21,266 nt of DNA. Origin: a virus. A model generated the notes under the pieces. The model was given only the letters and a program-made list of their open reading frames with translations, was not told where the DNA came from and did not search any database. The translations under genes were made by a program, and so were the position numbers. Within the stretch, counting starts at the first letter, position 1. The number at the start of each line of letters is the position of its first letter. The stretch is from positions 1-21,266 of the IMG/VR virus record IMGVR_UViG_3300029787_000395; one strand, written 5' to 3'. Shown piece after piece: positions 1-7,616 of this stretch.

Positions 1-106
1 ATATACCATAACCATGTAAAAATCTACAGTGTGTATCTTCTGCTTTCCATTGACGAAACACTGTACTAAATCCGTCAAAAACTTTACTTGATTGATGTTT
101 TCCCAT
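1..106 (-). CDS. queD: QueD / 6-pyruvoyl-tetrahydropterin synthase-like protein, N-terminal part
   Basis: Only the first 35 codons are in the window; the gene continues off the left edge. The visible protein begins MGKHQSSKVFDGFSTVFRQW and goes on with THCRFLHGYG. An F-G-F/Y-S...R-Q-W stretch followed by H-C-R-F-x-H-G-Y is the N-terminal signature of the 6-pyruvoyl-tetrahydropterin synthase (QueD) family, where the Cys is catalytic and the His residues bind zinc. The HGY form, instead of HGH, is the variant I associate with phage and some bacterial members. QueD converts dihydroneopterin triphosphate, the FolE product, to 6-carboxytetrahydropterin on the way to preQ0. The start overlaps the stop of the upstream small ORF (TAATG), so translation is probably coupled. 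With folE 155 bases upstream on the same strand, the context supports the call. The C-terminal catalytic residues cannot be checked here. Confidence 0.72.
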   Translation of the reverse strand, partial: MGKHQSSKVFDGFSTVFRQWKAEDTHCRFLHGYGI

Positions 107-261
107 TATACTAATTCTTCTAAAATTCCTATTCCTTCACTTATTATTAAAGTAGTAGTTGCTATAACTATATCAAATGGTAACATGATATATCCTAATA
201 TTCTAACAAATGATTTTATAAAACTTACTACTTGATGTTTTTTTGCGTCTGGATATTTCAT
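106..261 (-). CDS. 51-residue small membrane protein between folE and queD
   Basis: This short ORF reads MKYPDAKKHQ, then a basic stretch (VVSFIKSFVR), then a hydrophobic segment of about 25 residues (ILGYIMLPFDIVIATTTLII) and an acidic tail SEGIGILEELV. It looks like a single-span or hairpin inner-membrane peptide with a positive N-terminus. The ATG overlaps the folE stop codon (TTAATG), and its own TAA overlaps the queD ATG (TAATG). It therefore fills exactly the gap between the two pterin genes, which argues that it is translated. I cannot assign a function. Membrane association, a holin-like role, or anchoring of an enzyme complex are all possible, and none is shown by the sequence. Confidence 0.62.
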   Translation of the reverse strand: MKYPDAKKHQVVSFIKSFVRILGYIMLPFDIVIATTTLIISEGIGILEELV

Positions 262-920
262 TAATAACTTCTTATAAATTCATAAAATTCATTTCTTGTT
301 GCTGGATCATCCTTAAATGCTCCAGTTAATTTACTAGTTTTCATTGATGCTCCTCCATGTTTAACTCCTCTACAAGATACACAATTATGAGTAGCATCAA
401 TCATAACAGCAACTCCTTTATTATCATTGATAATTGTATCAATTGAATTATGAATAGCAACTGTTAATTGTTCTTGTATAGCTCCTCTTCTACCAAAATG
501 TTCTACTAATCGATTTAATTTTGATAATCCTATTACCTTACTATCTTCTCCAGGAATATAAGCTACATGAACTTTACCCATTATAGTTTGATGATGATGT
601 GAACACATTGAAGTTAATGGGATACCTCCTTCAAATACCATGCCGTCATATCCATCAGATGGAAATGCTGTAATATTAGGAGCTCCATTATATCTTCCAG
701 CCCATAAATCATTAACATATGCTTTTGCTACTCTTCTAGGGGTATCATTTGAATTTGGATCATTTCTCCAATCACATTTTAACGCATCTAAAAATTCACC
801 AAATTTTTCAGCTGCTTTTTCAATCATCCAATCCTTATCATCTTCAGTTAAAGGTTCTTCAGAAGCTACCCCATTTGCAAAACCTTTTTTAACTAGTTCA
901 ATACTCTTTTTTGTTGTCAT
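261..920 (-). CDS. folE: GTP cyclohydrolase I (FolE)
   Basis: This 219-residue protein carries the type I GTP cyclohydrolase signatures. These are MCSHHH (Cys106, His108, His109, matching the zinc and catalytic C-x-H-H of the family), then KVHVAYIPG, VIGLSKLNRLVEHFGRR, Q-E-Q-L-T, and H-N-C followed by CRGVKHGG, where Cys180 corresponds to the third zinc ligand. The length is close to that of bacterial FolE (about 220). The enzyme opens the imidazole ring of GTP to give 7,8-dihydroneopterin triphosphate, the shared precursor of folate and of 7-deazaguanines (queuosine, preQ0). Because queD follows, the 7-deazaguanine branch is more likely than folate. The start at 920 lies inside the end of the 107-residue upstream gene (23-base overlap). 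No strong Shine-Dalgarno is visible, so expression may be coupled to that gene. Confidence 0.95.
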   Translation of the reverse strand: MTTKKSIELVKKGFANGVASEEPLTEDDKDWMIEKAAEKFGEFLDALKCDWRNDPNSNDTPRRVAKAYVNDLWAGRYNGAPNITAFPSDGYDGMVFEGGIPLTSMCSHHHQTIMGKVHVAYIPGEDSKVIGLSKLNRLVEHFGRRGAIQEQLTVAIHNSIDTIINDNKGVAVMIDATHNCVSCRGVKHGGASMKTSKLTGAFKDDPATRNEFYEFIRSY

Positions 921-1221
921 ACTTAAATTTTAAATCTTTTAATAAATTTGCAATTGATTTTACTGTTTCTAGATTAACATCTAGCCATTTTTTATATTTT
1001 TTTTGTTGAATAATTAGTTGACTACATTTTTCATATTCTTCTAAATGCTCTCCAACCTTAATTAGATACAATAAAAACTTGTTAATATTTTTTCCATATT
1101 GTGTAAGAACTACATCGTTTAACATATGCAGTTCTATTCCGTTTTTATCTGATAAAATTGATACGCATCGTAAAAACATCTTACGATCTATTTCGCTAGG
1201 ATCTAAAAAGCTAAAACTCAT
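898..1221 (-). CDS. hypothetical protein, 107 residues, possibly helical
   Basis: I do not recognise this protein. It begins MSFSFLDPSEIDRKMFLRCV and ends in a lysine-rich tail (DLKFKYDNKKEY). Leucine, isoleucine and lysine are spaced as in amphipathic helices over most of its length (residues about 35-100), with no signal peptide, membrane span or metal-binding motif. It lies between the ribonucleotide reductase gene and folE, and its last 23 bases overlap the start of folE. The same orientation and tight packing support it being a real gene. No good Shine-Dalgarno precedes the ATG at 1221, but the upstream base run is very AT-rich and open. The function is unknown. Confidence 0.7.
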   Translation of the reverse strand: MSFSFLDPSEIDRKMFLRCVSILSDKNGIELHMLNDVVLTQYGKNINKFLLYLIKVGEHLEEYEKCSQLIIQQKKYKKWLDVNLETVKSIANLLKDLKFKYDNKKEY

Positions 1222-1245
1222 TTAATATATTATAATAAAATTCTA

Positions 1246-1296
1246 TTAAATATCCAAACCATAATATAGTCTTGTTATCCAATCATCTGGTCTCAT
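1246..1296 (-). CDS. possible 16-residue peptide coupled to the ribonucleotide reductase stop
   Basis: An ATG overlaps the TAA of the ribonucleotide reductase gene (TAATG) and opens a very short frame, MRPDDWITRLYYGLDI, ending at a TAA 51 bases on. Such stop/start overlaps elsewhere in this window mark real genes. Without one here the 74-base gap would hold nothing else. The peptide is too short to recognise, and the overlap may be chance in AT-rich DNA. The main support is the overlap itself. Confidence 0.22.
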   Translation of the reverse strand: MRPDDWITRLYYGLDI

Positions 1297-3155
1297 TATT
1301 GTATCTCACATGCTCCACCAGCACAAGCTAATTCGCCTGCTAGATCTGTTTCATCAGAAGTTTCTACAATTTTTGTTAAATCCACATCTGTTAATGTTTT
1401 CATTAATTCGTTGTATTTATCTTCATCTATATCTTCGAATGGAGCTTGAGTGTAACTACCTCCATCATAAGGTAAAACAGATAAACCATTGTAATGTTCT
1501 CTATTATCCCACATCCATTCACCAGCAGTTTCCCATTCTTCTTGTTTTAAACTAACTGTAGCTGAAACATTATGAGTGTTTGAACCATTTCTGTGTCCTG
1601 GAGATACCCATTGTGTAGCTATCTTTTTTATTCTTTCCAATAATTGAAATGGTGATTCTGTTCTTAATATTGCACCTTCTGGTGCTTTTTGTGGTATACT
1701 TATTACAGCAGTGTCATGTGGTCTAAAATATTCATCTTCTATTAGTTCTGGATGATGTACACTTAAGTGCTTATACATTGATTCATTTTTACCAACTCTA
1801 ACTCTTCTAATGTAATAATCATTATGCCATGCATGAATACCAGATGATGTTCCTAATGCTAAAGATGTTGTTCCTGCAGGTTTTACGGTTGTACATCGTG
1901 CCGCATGATTAATTCCAATTAACTTTGCAACTCTTGTATTTTCTCTTTTTACTAATAAAGCTGCTTTTCTTAAATCATATCCTAACACTGTACCTGATCC
2001 TATTCCTGTCATGCTTACGCCTATAAGAGCATCTTTTTCTGTAGTTTCTCTCCATATATCTCGTAAATAATGAAAATCAGTGTAACCTGCTTGTAACGTA
2101 CCTATAAATGTAGCAGCTTTTACACGTTCATTTAAATCTTCTTGTGATTCAATATCACTAGCATTTACTTCACATAGGTTACAAAACTGATATGGTCGTA
2201 AAGCTATTTCACAACAAGGATTTGTACCCCAATCTTTATCATTGTTTAAATATATACCAGGCTCTCCTGCTCCAGATAGCTCAACACGTTTCCAAAGATC
2301 CATAAAAAATTCTTTAGTTACTCTATGTCTCATTAGTACCGCAGAATTATTAGCTCTACCTCTTTGTGGTGATTCTTCCCACCAATGTCCAGATTTACAT
2401 CCAATCATAGCATCGTCATTTGCTGAAAATAAACTAATTAATGCTGCTCTTCTTATTCCTCCAGCTAATACTGCGTCCGCTATATGGCATACTATGTCAT
2501 GTGTTTCCAACGTTGTAAGTTTATCTCCATCTTCTTTTGATTCTAATATTCCTCTAATTTTAAGAATACATTCTTTTAAAGGTTGCGGACCTGGAGCTTT
2601 GCCACCAGATGTTACTAGTTGTGCTCCTTTTGGTCTTATATCTGAAAAATCAAATTCAATTCTAGAACTTTTTCCATTTAAATACGATTTTATTAAGACT
2701 TTGATAGCATCTGCCCAGCCTTCAATTGAATCGCCTATTAAAAATCTTCTTTTTCTTTTTGGATATGGTTTATTAACTGGTGGTAATTTTGCAACGTGAT
2801 GATTTTGTACTGAATATCCTACTCCCGTCCCACCAAGAAGTAGAAACATGATCTCACTAAATGAATCAATATGATCAATGGGTAAATAAGCACAATTATA
2901 CACACGGTTGGGAGAGATCTCAATAGGCTTCCCGCCAAATTGTAGAGATCGCATAGATGGTAAAATTTTCTTTTCATATACTAATTTATAAACATTTTCA
3001 ATTTCATCTTTCAATACAGGATATCGTTTAATATGCATATTTTTATTTCTTGTAACTAACTCTTCCCATGTTTCCCTTCTATTTAATTCTGGTATAAATT
3101 TTGCATACTTCATATACACTGTAATATCTGATAAAATTTTATTTGAAATGTTCAT
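1296..3155 (-). CDS. nrdJ: adenosylcobalamin-dependent (class II) ribonucleotide reductase, monomeric type
   Basis: This 619-residue protein resembles the monomeric B12-dependent ribonucleoside-triphosphate reductase of Lactobacillus leichmannii. Cys88 (VYNCAYLP) fits the first redox cysteine. NPCCEI (Cys314, Glu316) and Cys325 fit Cys408, Glu410 and Cys419, with identical spacing. The C-terminal CAGGAC (Cys611, Cys616) matches the Cys731/Cys736 shuttle pair. The Gly-rich LLLGGTGVGYS near residue 105-115 is typical. The gap between the first and second active-site cysteines is 226 residues against 289 in the Lactobacillus enzyme, which fits a loss in the allosteric insertion. It makes deoxynucleotides for phage replication without a small subunit or oxygen, provided the host supplies cobalamin. 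An AGGAG sits 6 bases before the ATG at 3155. A hairpin and a promoter-like element lie upstream. Confidence 0.93.
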   Translation of the reverse strand: MNISNKILSDITVYMKYAKFIPELNRRETWEELVTRNKNMHIKRYPVLKDEIENVYKLVYEKKILPSMRSLQFGGKPIEISPNRVYNCAYLPIDHIDSFSEIMFLLLGGTGVGYSVQNHHVAKLPPVNKPYPKRKRRFLIGDSIEGWADAIKVLIKSYLNGKSSRIEFDFSDIRPKGAQLVTSGGKAPGPQPLKECILKIRGILESKEDGDKLTTLETHDIVCHIADAVLAGGIRRAALISLFSANDDAMIGCKSGHWWEESPQRGRANNSAVLMRHRVTKEFFMDLWKRVELSGAGEPGIYLNNDKDWGTNPCCEIALRPYQFCNLCEVNASDIESQEDLNERVKAATFIGTLQAGYTDFHYLRDIWRETTEKDALIGVSMTGIGSGTVLGYDLRKAALLVKRENTRVAKLIGINHAARCTTVKPAGTTSLALGTSSGIHAWHNDYYIRRVRVGKNESMYKHLSVHHPELIEDEYFRPHDTAVISIPQKAPEGAILRTESPFQLLERIKKIATQWVSPGHRNGSNTHNVSATVSLKQEEWETAGEWMWDNREHYNGLSVLPYDGGSYTQAPFEDIDEDKYNELMKTLTDVDLTKIVETSDETDLAGELACAGGACEIQ

Positions 3156-3183
3156 TTGTGACTCCTATTTTTATTTTTTTAGA

Positions 3184-3209
3184 CAAAAATAGGCCTTCGA
3201 AAAGGCCTA
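3184..3209 (-). terminator. UUCG-loop hairpin with T-rich tail, between helicase and nrdJ
   Basis: Positions 3190-3209 form a perfect 8-bp inverted repeat. On the minus strand it is TAGGCCTT, loop TTCG, AAGGCCTA, followed by TTTTTGTCT. This is the shape of an intrinsic terminator for transcripts coming through the helicase gene. Because a promoter-like element lies between the helicase stop and this hairpin, it could instead form a 5' leader structure of the nrdJ message. Confidence 0.8.
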
Positions 3210-3215
3210 ACATTA

Positions 3216-3230
3216 ATTTTATATAAATAT
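3216..3230 (-). promoter_or_regulatory. candidate promoter element upstream of nrdJ (copy E)
   Basis: The coding-strand sequence ATATTTATATAAAAT differs by one base from the element in front of the tail tube gene. It lies 60 bases before the nrdJ ATG, just after the helicase stop and immediately before the hairpin, so its link to nrdJ is less certain than for the close copies. Confidence 0.4.
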
Positions 3231-3235
3231 AATTA

Positions 3236-4588
3236 CTAACCTAAACTTCCGCCAAGATCTTTAAATTTTTGTGCTAAATTTTTCTTTATTAATGATTCTC
3301 CGGTCTTCATTGTTTGAGTAGTTTGTCTTCCTTGAGTTGTTTGTGGTTCAAAGAAATTAAACTGACCGTTATTTGTATTTATTTTACTTGGTAACGTTAT
3401 GCCATCAGGACCAAATCTATTCTTAATAACATGTCCTCTTCCTGTACCTGATAGTTTGTCTTCTACTTTTCTTGACAATGACATTAAAAAGTCCGATACC
3501 ATAACTTTACCATATGATGAAGCTATTTTGTCTGCTTCTATTATATCATCTTCTAATGCAGATCGATTTGCTTGAGTGGCAGTCCAAACAGGAACTCCAT
3601 ATTCTCCAGCCATACCACGAAGATCTTCATATAACTCTTCCAATGCTTCATGCTTATCTTTGTTAGATACTTTTAATAAGTCTGCATAATCTACTACTAT
3701 TAGATCTGGTGTTTGTCCTAGCATAATAGTTTTTTCTATATGAGCTTTTATACCCATTACACCAGTAGATTTAGTTGGATAATATTTTATAATTAATTCG
3801 CCAGATATATCTTTTAGTTTGTCTTCAATATCATCTGTATAATTTTTTAAATTTTGTGCTGCAATACCTGTTATAACAGAATCATATCTTTGTCCAACAT
3901 AATTTTCATTTAACTCCAATGTGTAATGTATAACTGTTTTATTTTGTTTTATTGCATTTGCTCCAATATTAATTAACATCCAAGACTTACCAATACCAGC
4001 TGGAGCCATTACGACTCCTAATTCTCCAGGAGCTAATCCGCCATCCATTAAATCATCAATAACATCCCATCCTGTTGTAACAGTATGTCTTGCTGCTTCA
4101 TTGTATCTTGCAACAACATCTTTTTTATATTCATGACCAATATCTGTGTCTGCTCCTGCTTTCATTGCAGAATCTATTTTGCTTTTAATTTCATCATAAC
4201 TACCCATTTTGAGTAATCCAACTGAATCCATTATAGCTCGTTTTATTTCTTGATTCTTACAAAATTTAAGTATTTCATCTTTTACAAACGTTAGATCGTC
4301 TGACTCCATGTATCGAAATACTTCTTTTAATTGTTCTAATACAGATGTTTTAAGAATATCGTTATCTATTTCAGTAACTTTAACTTTTAATACGTCTTTA
4401 GATGGTGGTGTTTTATATTCACGAAAATGATCTAATAATACTTCTAACAACCAACTATTTGCATCAGATTCAAAGTAATCAGCTTGAATAATATCTGCAA
4501 TTTGTTGAAGAAATGTTCTATCAACAAACATTGATGCTAACACTTTTATTTGAAACGACCAGCCGTACTCACTTAGTTTATCTGTCAT
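3236..4588 (-). CDS. DnaB-type replicative DNA helicase (T4 gp41-like)
   Basis: This 450-residue protein has an N-terminal helical domain (about 1-150) and a RecA-like motor domain. The motor shows GGLAPGELGVVMAPAGIGKS (Walker A, 195-202), HYTLELNEN (helicase motif H1a with the catalytic Glu, about 221-228), LIVVDYADLL (Walker B, 296-305) and WTATQANR (H3, about 335-342). This order is typical of DnaB and phage gp41 replicative helicases. It should form a hexameric ring that unwinds DNA ahead of the phage polymerase. The C-terminal 50 residues are Gln/Thr/Lys-rich and probably flexible, and may contact primase or loader. It is close to gp41 in length (475). It follows the exonuclease gene after a 34-base gap without a clear Shine-Dalgarno, in a cluster with uvsX and gp32. 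A loader (gp59) or primase is not in the window. Confidence 0.9.
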   Translation of the reverse strand: MTDKLSEYGWSFQIKVLASMFVDRTFLQQIADIIQADYFESDANSWLLEVLLDHFREYKTPPSKDVLKVKVTEIDNDILKTSVLEQLKEVFRYMESDDLTFVKDEILKFCKNQEIKRAIMDSVGLLKMGSYDEIKSKIDSAMKAGADTDIGHEYKKDVVARYNEAARHTVTTGWDVIDDLMDGGLAPGELGVVMAPAGIGKSWMLINIGANAIKQNKTVIHYTLELNENYVGQRYDSVITGIAAQNLKNYTDDIEDKLKDISGELIIKYYPTKSTGVMGIKAHIEKTIMLGQTPDLIVVDYADLLKVSNKDKHEALEELYEDLRGMAGEYGVPVWTATQANRSALEDDIIEADKIASSYGKVMVSDFLMSLSRKVEDKLSGTGRGHVIKNRFGPDGITLPSKINTNNGQFNFFEPQTTQGRQTTQTMKTGESLIKKNLAQKFKDLGGSLG

Positions 4589-4622
4589 AAATTATTATAT
4601 AAAAAATAATTAGTAAATCCAA

Positions 4623-5672
4623 TTATTTTGTTTTTTGTGCGAATGCACTTAATGATAGCCATGTATTGTTTAACCAATCTGGCATATTTTTCATAACAGA
4701 CCACATTTTATCTTCCATAAATAATTTTCTGAATTCTATTTTATTTAATTCTGATATTTTTGATTCCATTATTCTTCTAATATTACTTTTTGTTTGTGCT
4801 GGAATATCTAATAGTTTTAGATTCATTAGCCTCCAATTATCAGAAATAACATTCTGATTATCTAATATTTTTTGATATGTTTTAGACTCATCCAATTTAT
4901 CGTTACATGTTTCCCATAATGTGTCTAATTCATATTCTTGTTCTAAATTTAGTTTAGGAACATGTTTTAACAATGTTTTTGGTCCTATACCATGCACTCC
5001 TGGTATATTGTCTGACTTATCACCTGTAAAAGATCTATACATTACATAATTTTTAGGATGTACTCCAAATTCAGTTAATATACGTTCTGTATCATACATT
5101 TTCTTTTTAATTGGTGACCATATTTCAATTTGCTCATTAACTAATTGATAAAAGTCTCTATCTGTAGATACAATTGTAATTTTTTTACTTTTCTTTTCAT
5201 ACATTTGAGTAATATATGCAATAGTATCATCTGCTTCAATACCATCCATTGATAAGAATGTAACAGGCAAAGCATCTAAGTATGATACTAATCTGCTAAA
5301 TTGATATCGCATAGCTTCTTGCTCTTGTTCAATATTAGCAAAATGATGATCATGTCTTCGTAATCTTGTTTTATTAGCTCGATTACCTTTATAATCTTTA
5401 TAAATCTTTTTTCTTCGTTTAGATCCACCAACTCCATCAAATACAATGATACATCTCGAAGGCTTAAAATCTCTAACACATTTTCCAATGCTATATAAAA
5501 ATCCTGTAATACCTCCTATATGTTCTCCATCTTCGTTAGTTGAAGGAGTTGCTGAAAATGATCTAATGAAAGTATTGAGTCCGTCAAAAATCATAATATG
5601 ATCATCAGGACTCTGATTTATACTTTCTTTTTCTTTTTGAAGTTGCTTAAATAATTCTTGATACTTATTCAT
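4623..5672 (-). CDS. 5'-3' exonuclease / flap endonuclease (T4 RNase H-like)
   Basis: This 349-residue protein carries the conserved acidic metal-binding residues of the FEN/5'-nuclease family. These are Asp30 (MIFDG), Asp79 (IVFDG), Glu146, Asp148 and Asp149 (GIEADD), Asp171 and Asp173 (STDRD), and Asp218 and Asp221 (FTGDKSDNIPG). The last block leads into the helix-three-turn-helix GVHGIGPKTLL that holds the DNA. A Lys/Arg-rich stretch at about 85-107 (KRRKKIYKDYKG...TRLRR) fits the helical arch region. In T4 the equivalent enzyme (305 residues) removes RNA primers and flaps from lagging-strand fragments. Its ATG overlaps the uvsX stop codon (TAATG), so the two are probably translationally coupled. 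The N-terminal 20 residues are an extra charged, coiled stretch. All key residues are present, so it should be active. Confidence 0.92.
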   Translation of the reverse strand: MNKYQELFKQLQKEKESINQSPDDHIMIFDGLNTFIRSFSATPSTNEDGEHIGGITGFLYSIGKCVRDFKPSRCIIVFDGVGGSKRRKKIYKDYKGNRANKTRLRRHDHHFANIEQEQEAMRYQFSRLVSYLDALPVTFLSMDGIEADDTIAYITQMYEKKSKKITIVSTDRDFYQLVNEQIEIWSPIKKKMYDTERILTEFGVHPKNYVMYRSFTGDKSDNIPGVHGIGPKTLLKHVPKLNLEQEYELDTLWETCNDKLDESKTYQKILDNQNVISDNWRLMNLKLLDIPAQTKSNIRRIMESKISELNKIEFRKLFMEDKMWSVMKNMPDWLNNTWLSLSAFAQKTK

Positions 5673-6829
5673 TATGCTTCTTCATTTACGACTTCTTCGT
5701 CGACAACAACATCATCGATACCACCGTCGATGCCAGCTCGATATTTAAAGATATATGCTTCACAAATTCTGTTATACAGTCTATCTTTCATTTCTATATT
5801 TTGTATTACTTTTTCTACAAAATCTTTGCTTTGAAATTTGACAGTATCTAGAACTTCTCCAGTTTCTGGATCAACATCATCTAACGAATACCAAGCTCCT
5901 GATTGAGAAACCAATTTAAAATTTTTCATGATATTTAACCAACCACCAAAGTTGTCAATTCCACTATCATAATATATTTCATAATCAATTTTTCTATTAG
6001 GAGGACCCATTCTATTTTTTACAACATGAACATTGGTTTTATTTCCAACTACTTGATCTGTTCCATTTACTCTAGCTTTAATCATTCCGGTGTTTTTCAA
6101 ACGAAGTCTAACTGATGAATGAAATGGTAATGCTTTACCACCTGCTGTTGTCCATGGATCTCCAAAAGATACGCCTAATTTAGTTCTTAACTGATTAGTA
6201 AAGATTAAACATATTCTTTCTCTAGCTATCCAATTAGTAACTTTTCTCATAGCTTTACTTAATATAATAGATTTGGATGTTGCATATCCATCCTTATCAT
6301 ATTCCATAGCCATTTCTATTTTAGTGGATGCGCCCATTACTGAGTCTACTACTATTGTTACTAATCTATCTTTATCGGACTTTCTAACATTTTCAACAAT
6401 AGTTTCAATAGTTTCAAATATTTCTTCTATCGTTTCCAATGGAACATATAACATAGTTTTTAAATCTACGCCAATTGCTGTTAAAAATTCTGCGCTACTC
6501 GCTGACTCTGTATCAATGTATACTGCTAATCCGCCTTTCTTTTGTGTCTCTGATAAGGTATGAGCTGCTAACAAGGATTTACCTGAAGCCTCAAGTCCTG
6601 TTATTTCGGTAATTCTACCAACAGGAAAACCTCCATTAGGACGATTTGAAATAGCTAGATCTAACATTGAACATCCGGTGGATATCCACTCATTAACATT
6701 TGTAGGAGCATCGTCATCACCATCAAGAAAAAATGCTGACTTGTAATTTTGTCCTTTAAATTGTTTATTAATACTGTCTGCTAGAGTTGCAGCCAACGAA
6801 TCTTCCAGTTCGCTCTTTTTCTTTGCCAT
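5672..6829 (-). CDS. uvsX: UvsX/RecA-family recombinase
   Basis: This 385-residue protein has the RecA core. Walker A GLEASGKS is at 78-85, YIDTES carries the probable catalytic Glu108, Walker B LVTIVVDS is at 156-163, and FTNQLRTKLG then TTAGGKALPFHSS lie in the region of the DNA-binding loop 2. The length is like T4 UvsX (391). The C-terminal tail is acidic (DDVVVDEEVVNEEA), as in other recombinases where it tunes DNA binding. The protein should form filaments on single-stranded DNA and drive strand exchange for recombination-dependent replication and repair, working with the gp32-like protein encoded 13 bases upstream. The downstream exonuclease start overlaps its stop. A UvsY mediator is not recognised in the window. 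Confidence 0.93.
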   Translation of the reverse strand: MAKKKSELEDSLAATLADSINKQFKGQNYKSAFFLDGDDDAPTNVNEWISTGCSMLDLAISNRPNGGFPVGRITEITGLEASGKSLLAAHTLSETQKKGGLAVYIDTESASSAEFLTAIGVDLKTMLYVPLETIEEIFETIETIVENVRKSDKDRLVTIVVDSVMGASTKIEMAMEYDKDGYATSKSIILSKAMRKVTNWIARERICLIFTNQLRTKLGVSFGDPWTTAGGKALPFHSSVRLRLKNTGMIKARVNGTDQVVGNKTNVHVVKNRMGPPNRKIDYEIYYDSGIDNFGGWLNIMKNFKLVSQSGAWYSLDDVDPETGEVLDTVKFQSKDFVEKVIQNIEMKDRLYNRICEAYIFKYRAGIDGGIDDVVVDEEVVNEEA

Positions 6830-6842
6830 ATAACTGTCTTTC

Positions 6843-7610
6843 TTAATCGTTAAATAAATCGTTGAATGCTTCTGCTACATCAGTTTTTTTAGTAACAGTT
6901 TCTTGACTTTTTGTTTCAGACTTTTTCTCTTTAGAATCAGATGAAGTATCTGAATCAGCATTTTCTGGATTCATCCATTCTTGTAATGCTGTTTGTAATT
7001 CTTCATATGTTGGCTCTGGAAATAAGTCAGTAATCTTAGGTTGATCCAATATTGCTTTTGCAATTGCTTTATCTTCTGTTGCAGCCGATGTATTTGGCTT
7101 AACTCTAATAGCTGTTTTTGGATATTGACCAGGTCCTTCAGATGGTGTAAATTCAACATCTACATCTCTACCATTCATTAAATCAGTTATGTCACCATAA
7201 TCAGGATCTGCAATAATAGATAATAATTCAGAATAAATAGTTTTTCCAAACCCCCAAAATTTAACTCCTTCTGATTCTTTACCTCTTACGATAACAGGAA
7301 CATAAGTTCTCATTTTAGGTTCAATTTTTCTGCCCATTAACCAGTCGTCTTTGTCACCTGTCTTTTTCAACTTTTCTGCAAACTCTACAACTGGATCTGC
7401 ATTGCCAAATGTTATTGGAGAAAGCATAGTTCTCTTTGCAATATCATAATGGAAATACATTTCTAGGAAAGGGTTTTCTTTTCGGTGAACGTAAGGGACA
7501 ATTCTTACTCTTTGTTTGCCAGGCTCTGGTCTGAAATAATTATTTTTTCTGTCGCTGGTTGTGTTTAATTGGTTAAGTTTCGCTCTAATAGCGTCTAAGT
7601 CTAAACTCAT
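6843..7610 (-). CDS. single-stranded DNA-binding protein (T4 gp32-like)
   Basis: This 255-residue protein begins MSLDLDAIRAKLNQL. It continues with RPEPGKQRVRIVPY and residues such as FHYDIAKRTMLSP and KFWGFGKTIYSELLSI, which match the gp32 core of T4-like phages. The C-terminal third is a flexible acidic Ser/Glu/Lys tail ending AEAFNDLFND, the usual protein-recruitment tail. T4 gp32 (301 residues) holds a zinc through a His and three Cys. This protein has no cysteine at all, so the zinc site is lost. It covers single-stranded DNA during replication and recombination and precedes uvsX, as expected for a replication cluster. An ideal ribosome site (AAAGGAG, 6 bases before the ATG) is present, and the upstream leader has a repeated 8-base motif that may be an autogenous operator. 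Confidence 0.87.
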   Translation of the reverse strand: MSLDLDAIRAKLNQLNTTSDRKNNYFRPEPGKQRVRIVPYVHRKENPFLEMYFHYDIAKRTMLSPITFGNADPVVEFAEKLKKTGDKDDWLMGRKIEPKMRTYVPVIVRGKESEGVKFWGFGKTIYSELLSIIADPDYGDITDLMNGRDVDVEFTPSEGPGQYPKTAIRVKPNTSAATEDKAIAKAILDQPKITDLFPEPTYEELQTALQEWMNPENADSDTSSDSKEKKSETKSQETVTKKTDVAEAFNDLFND

Positions 7611-7616
7611 AGTTTA

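Noticed and set aside
2242-2799. 185-codon plus-strand ORF inside nrdJ
   Set aside because: It is a shadow of the reductase gene, which has full catalytic motifs. The product is Ser/Pro/Leu-rich and matches nothing, and no plus-strand gene is supported anywhere in the window.
5288-5488. 66-codon minus-strand ORF within the exonuclease gene
   Set aside because: It lies out of frame inside a gene whose catalytic residues span that region.
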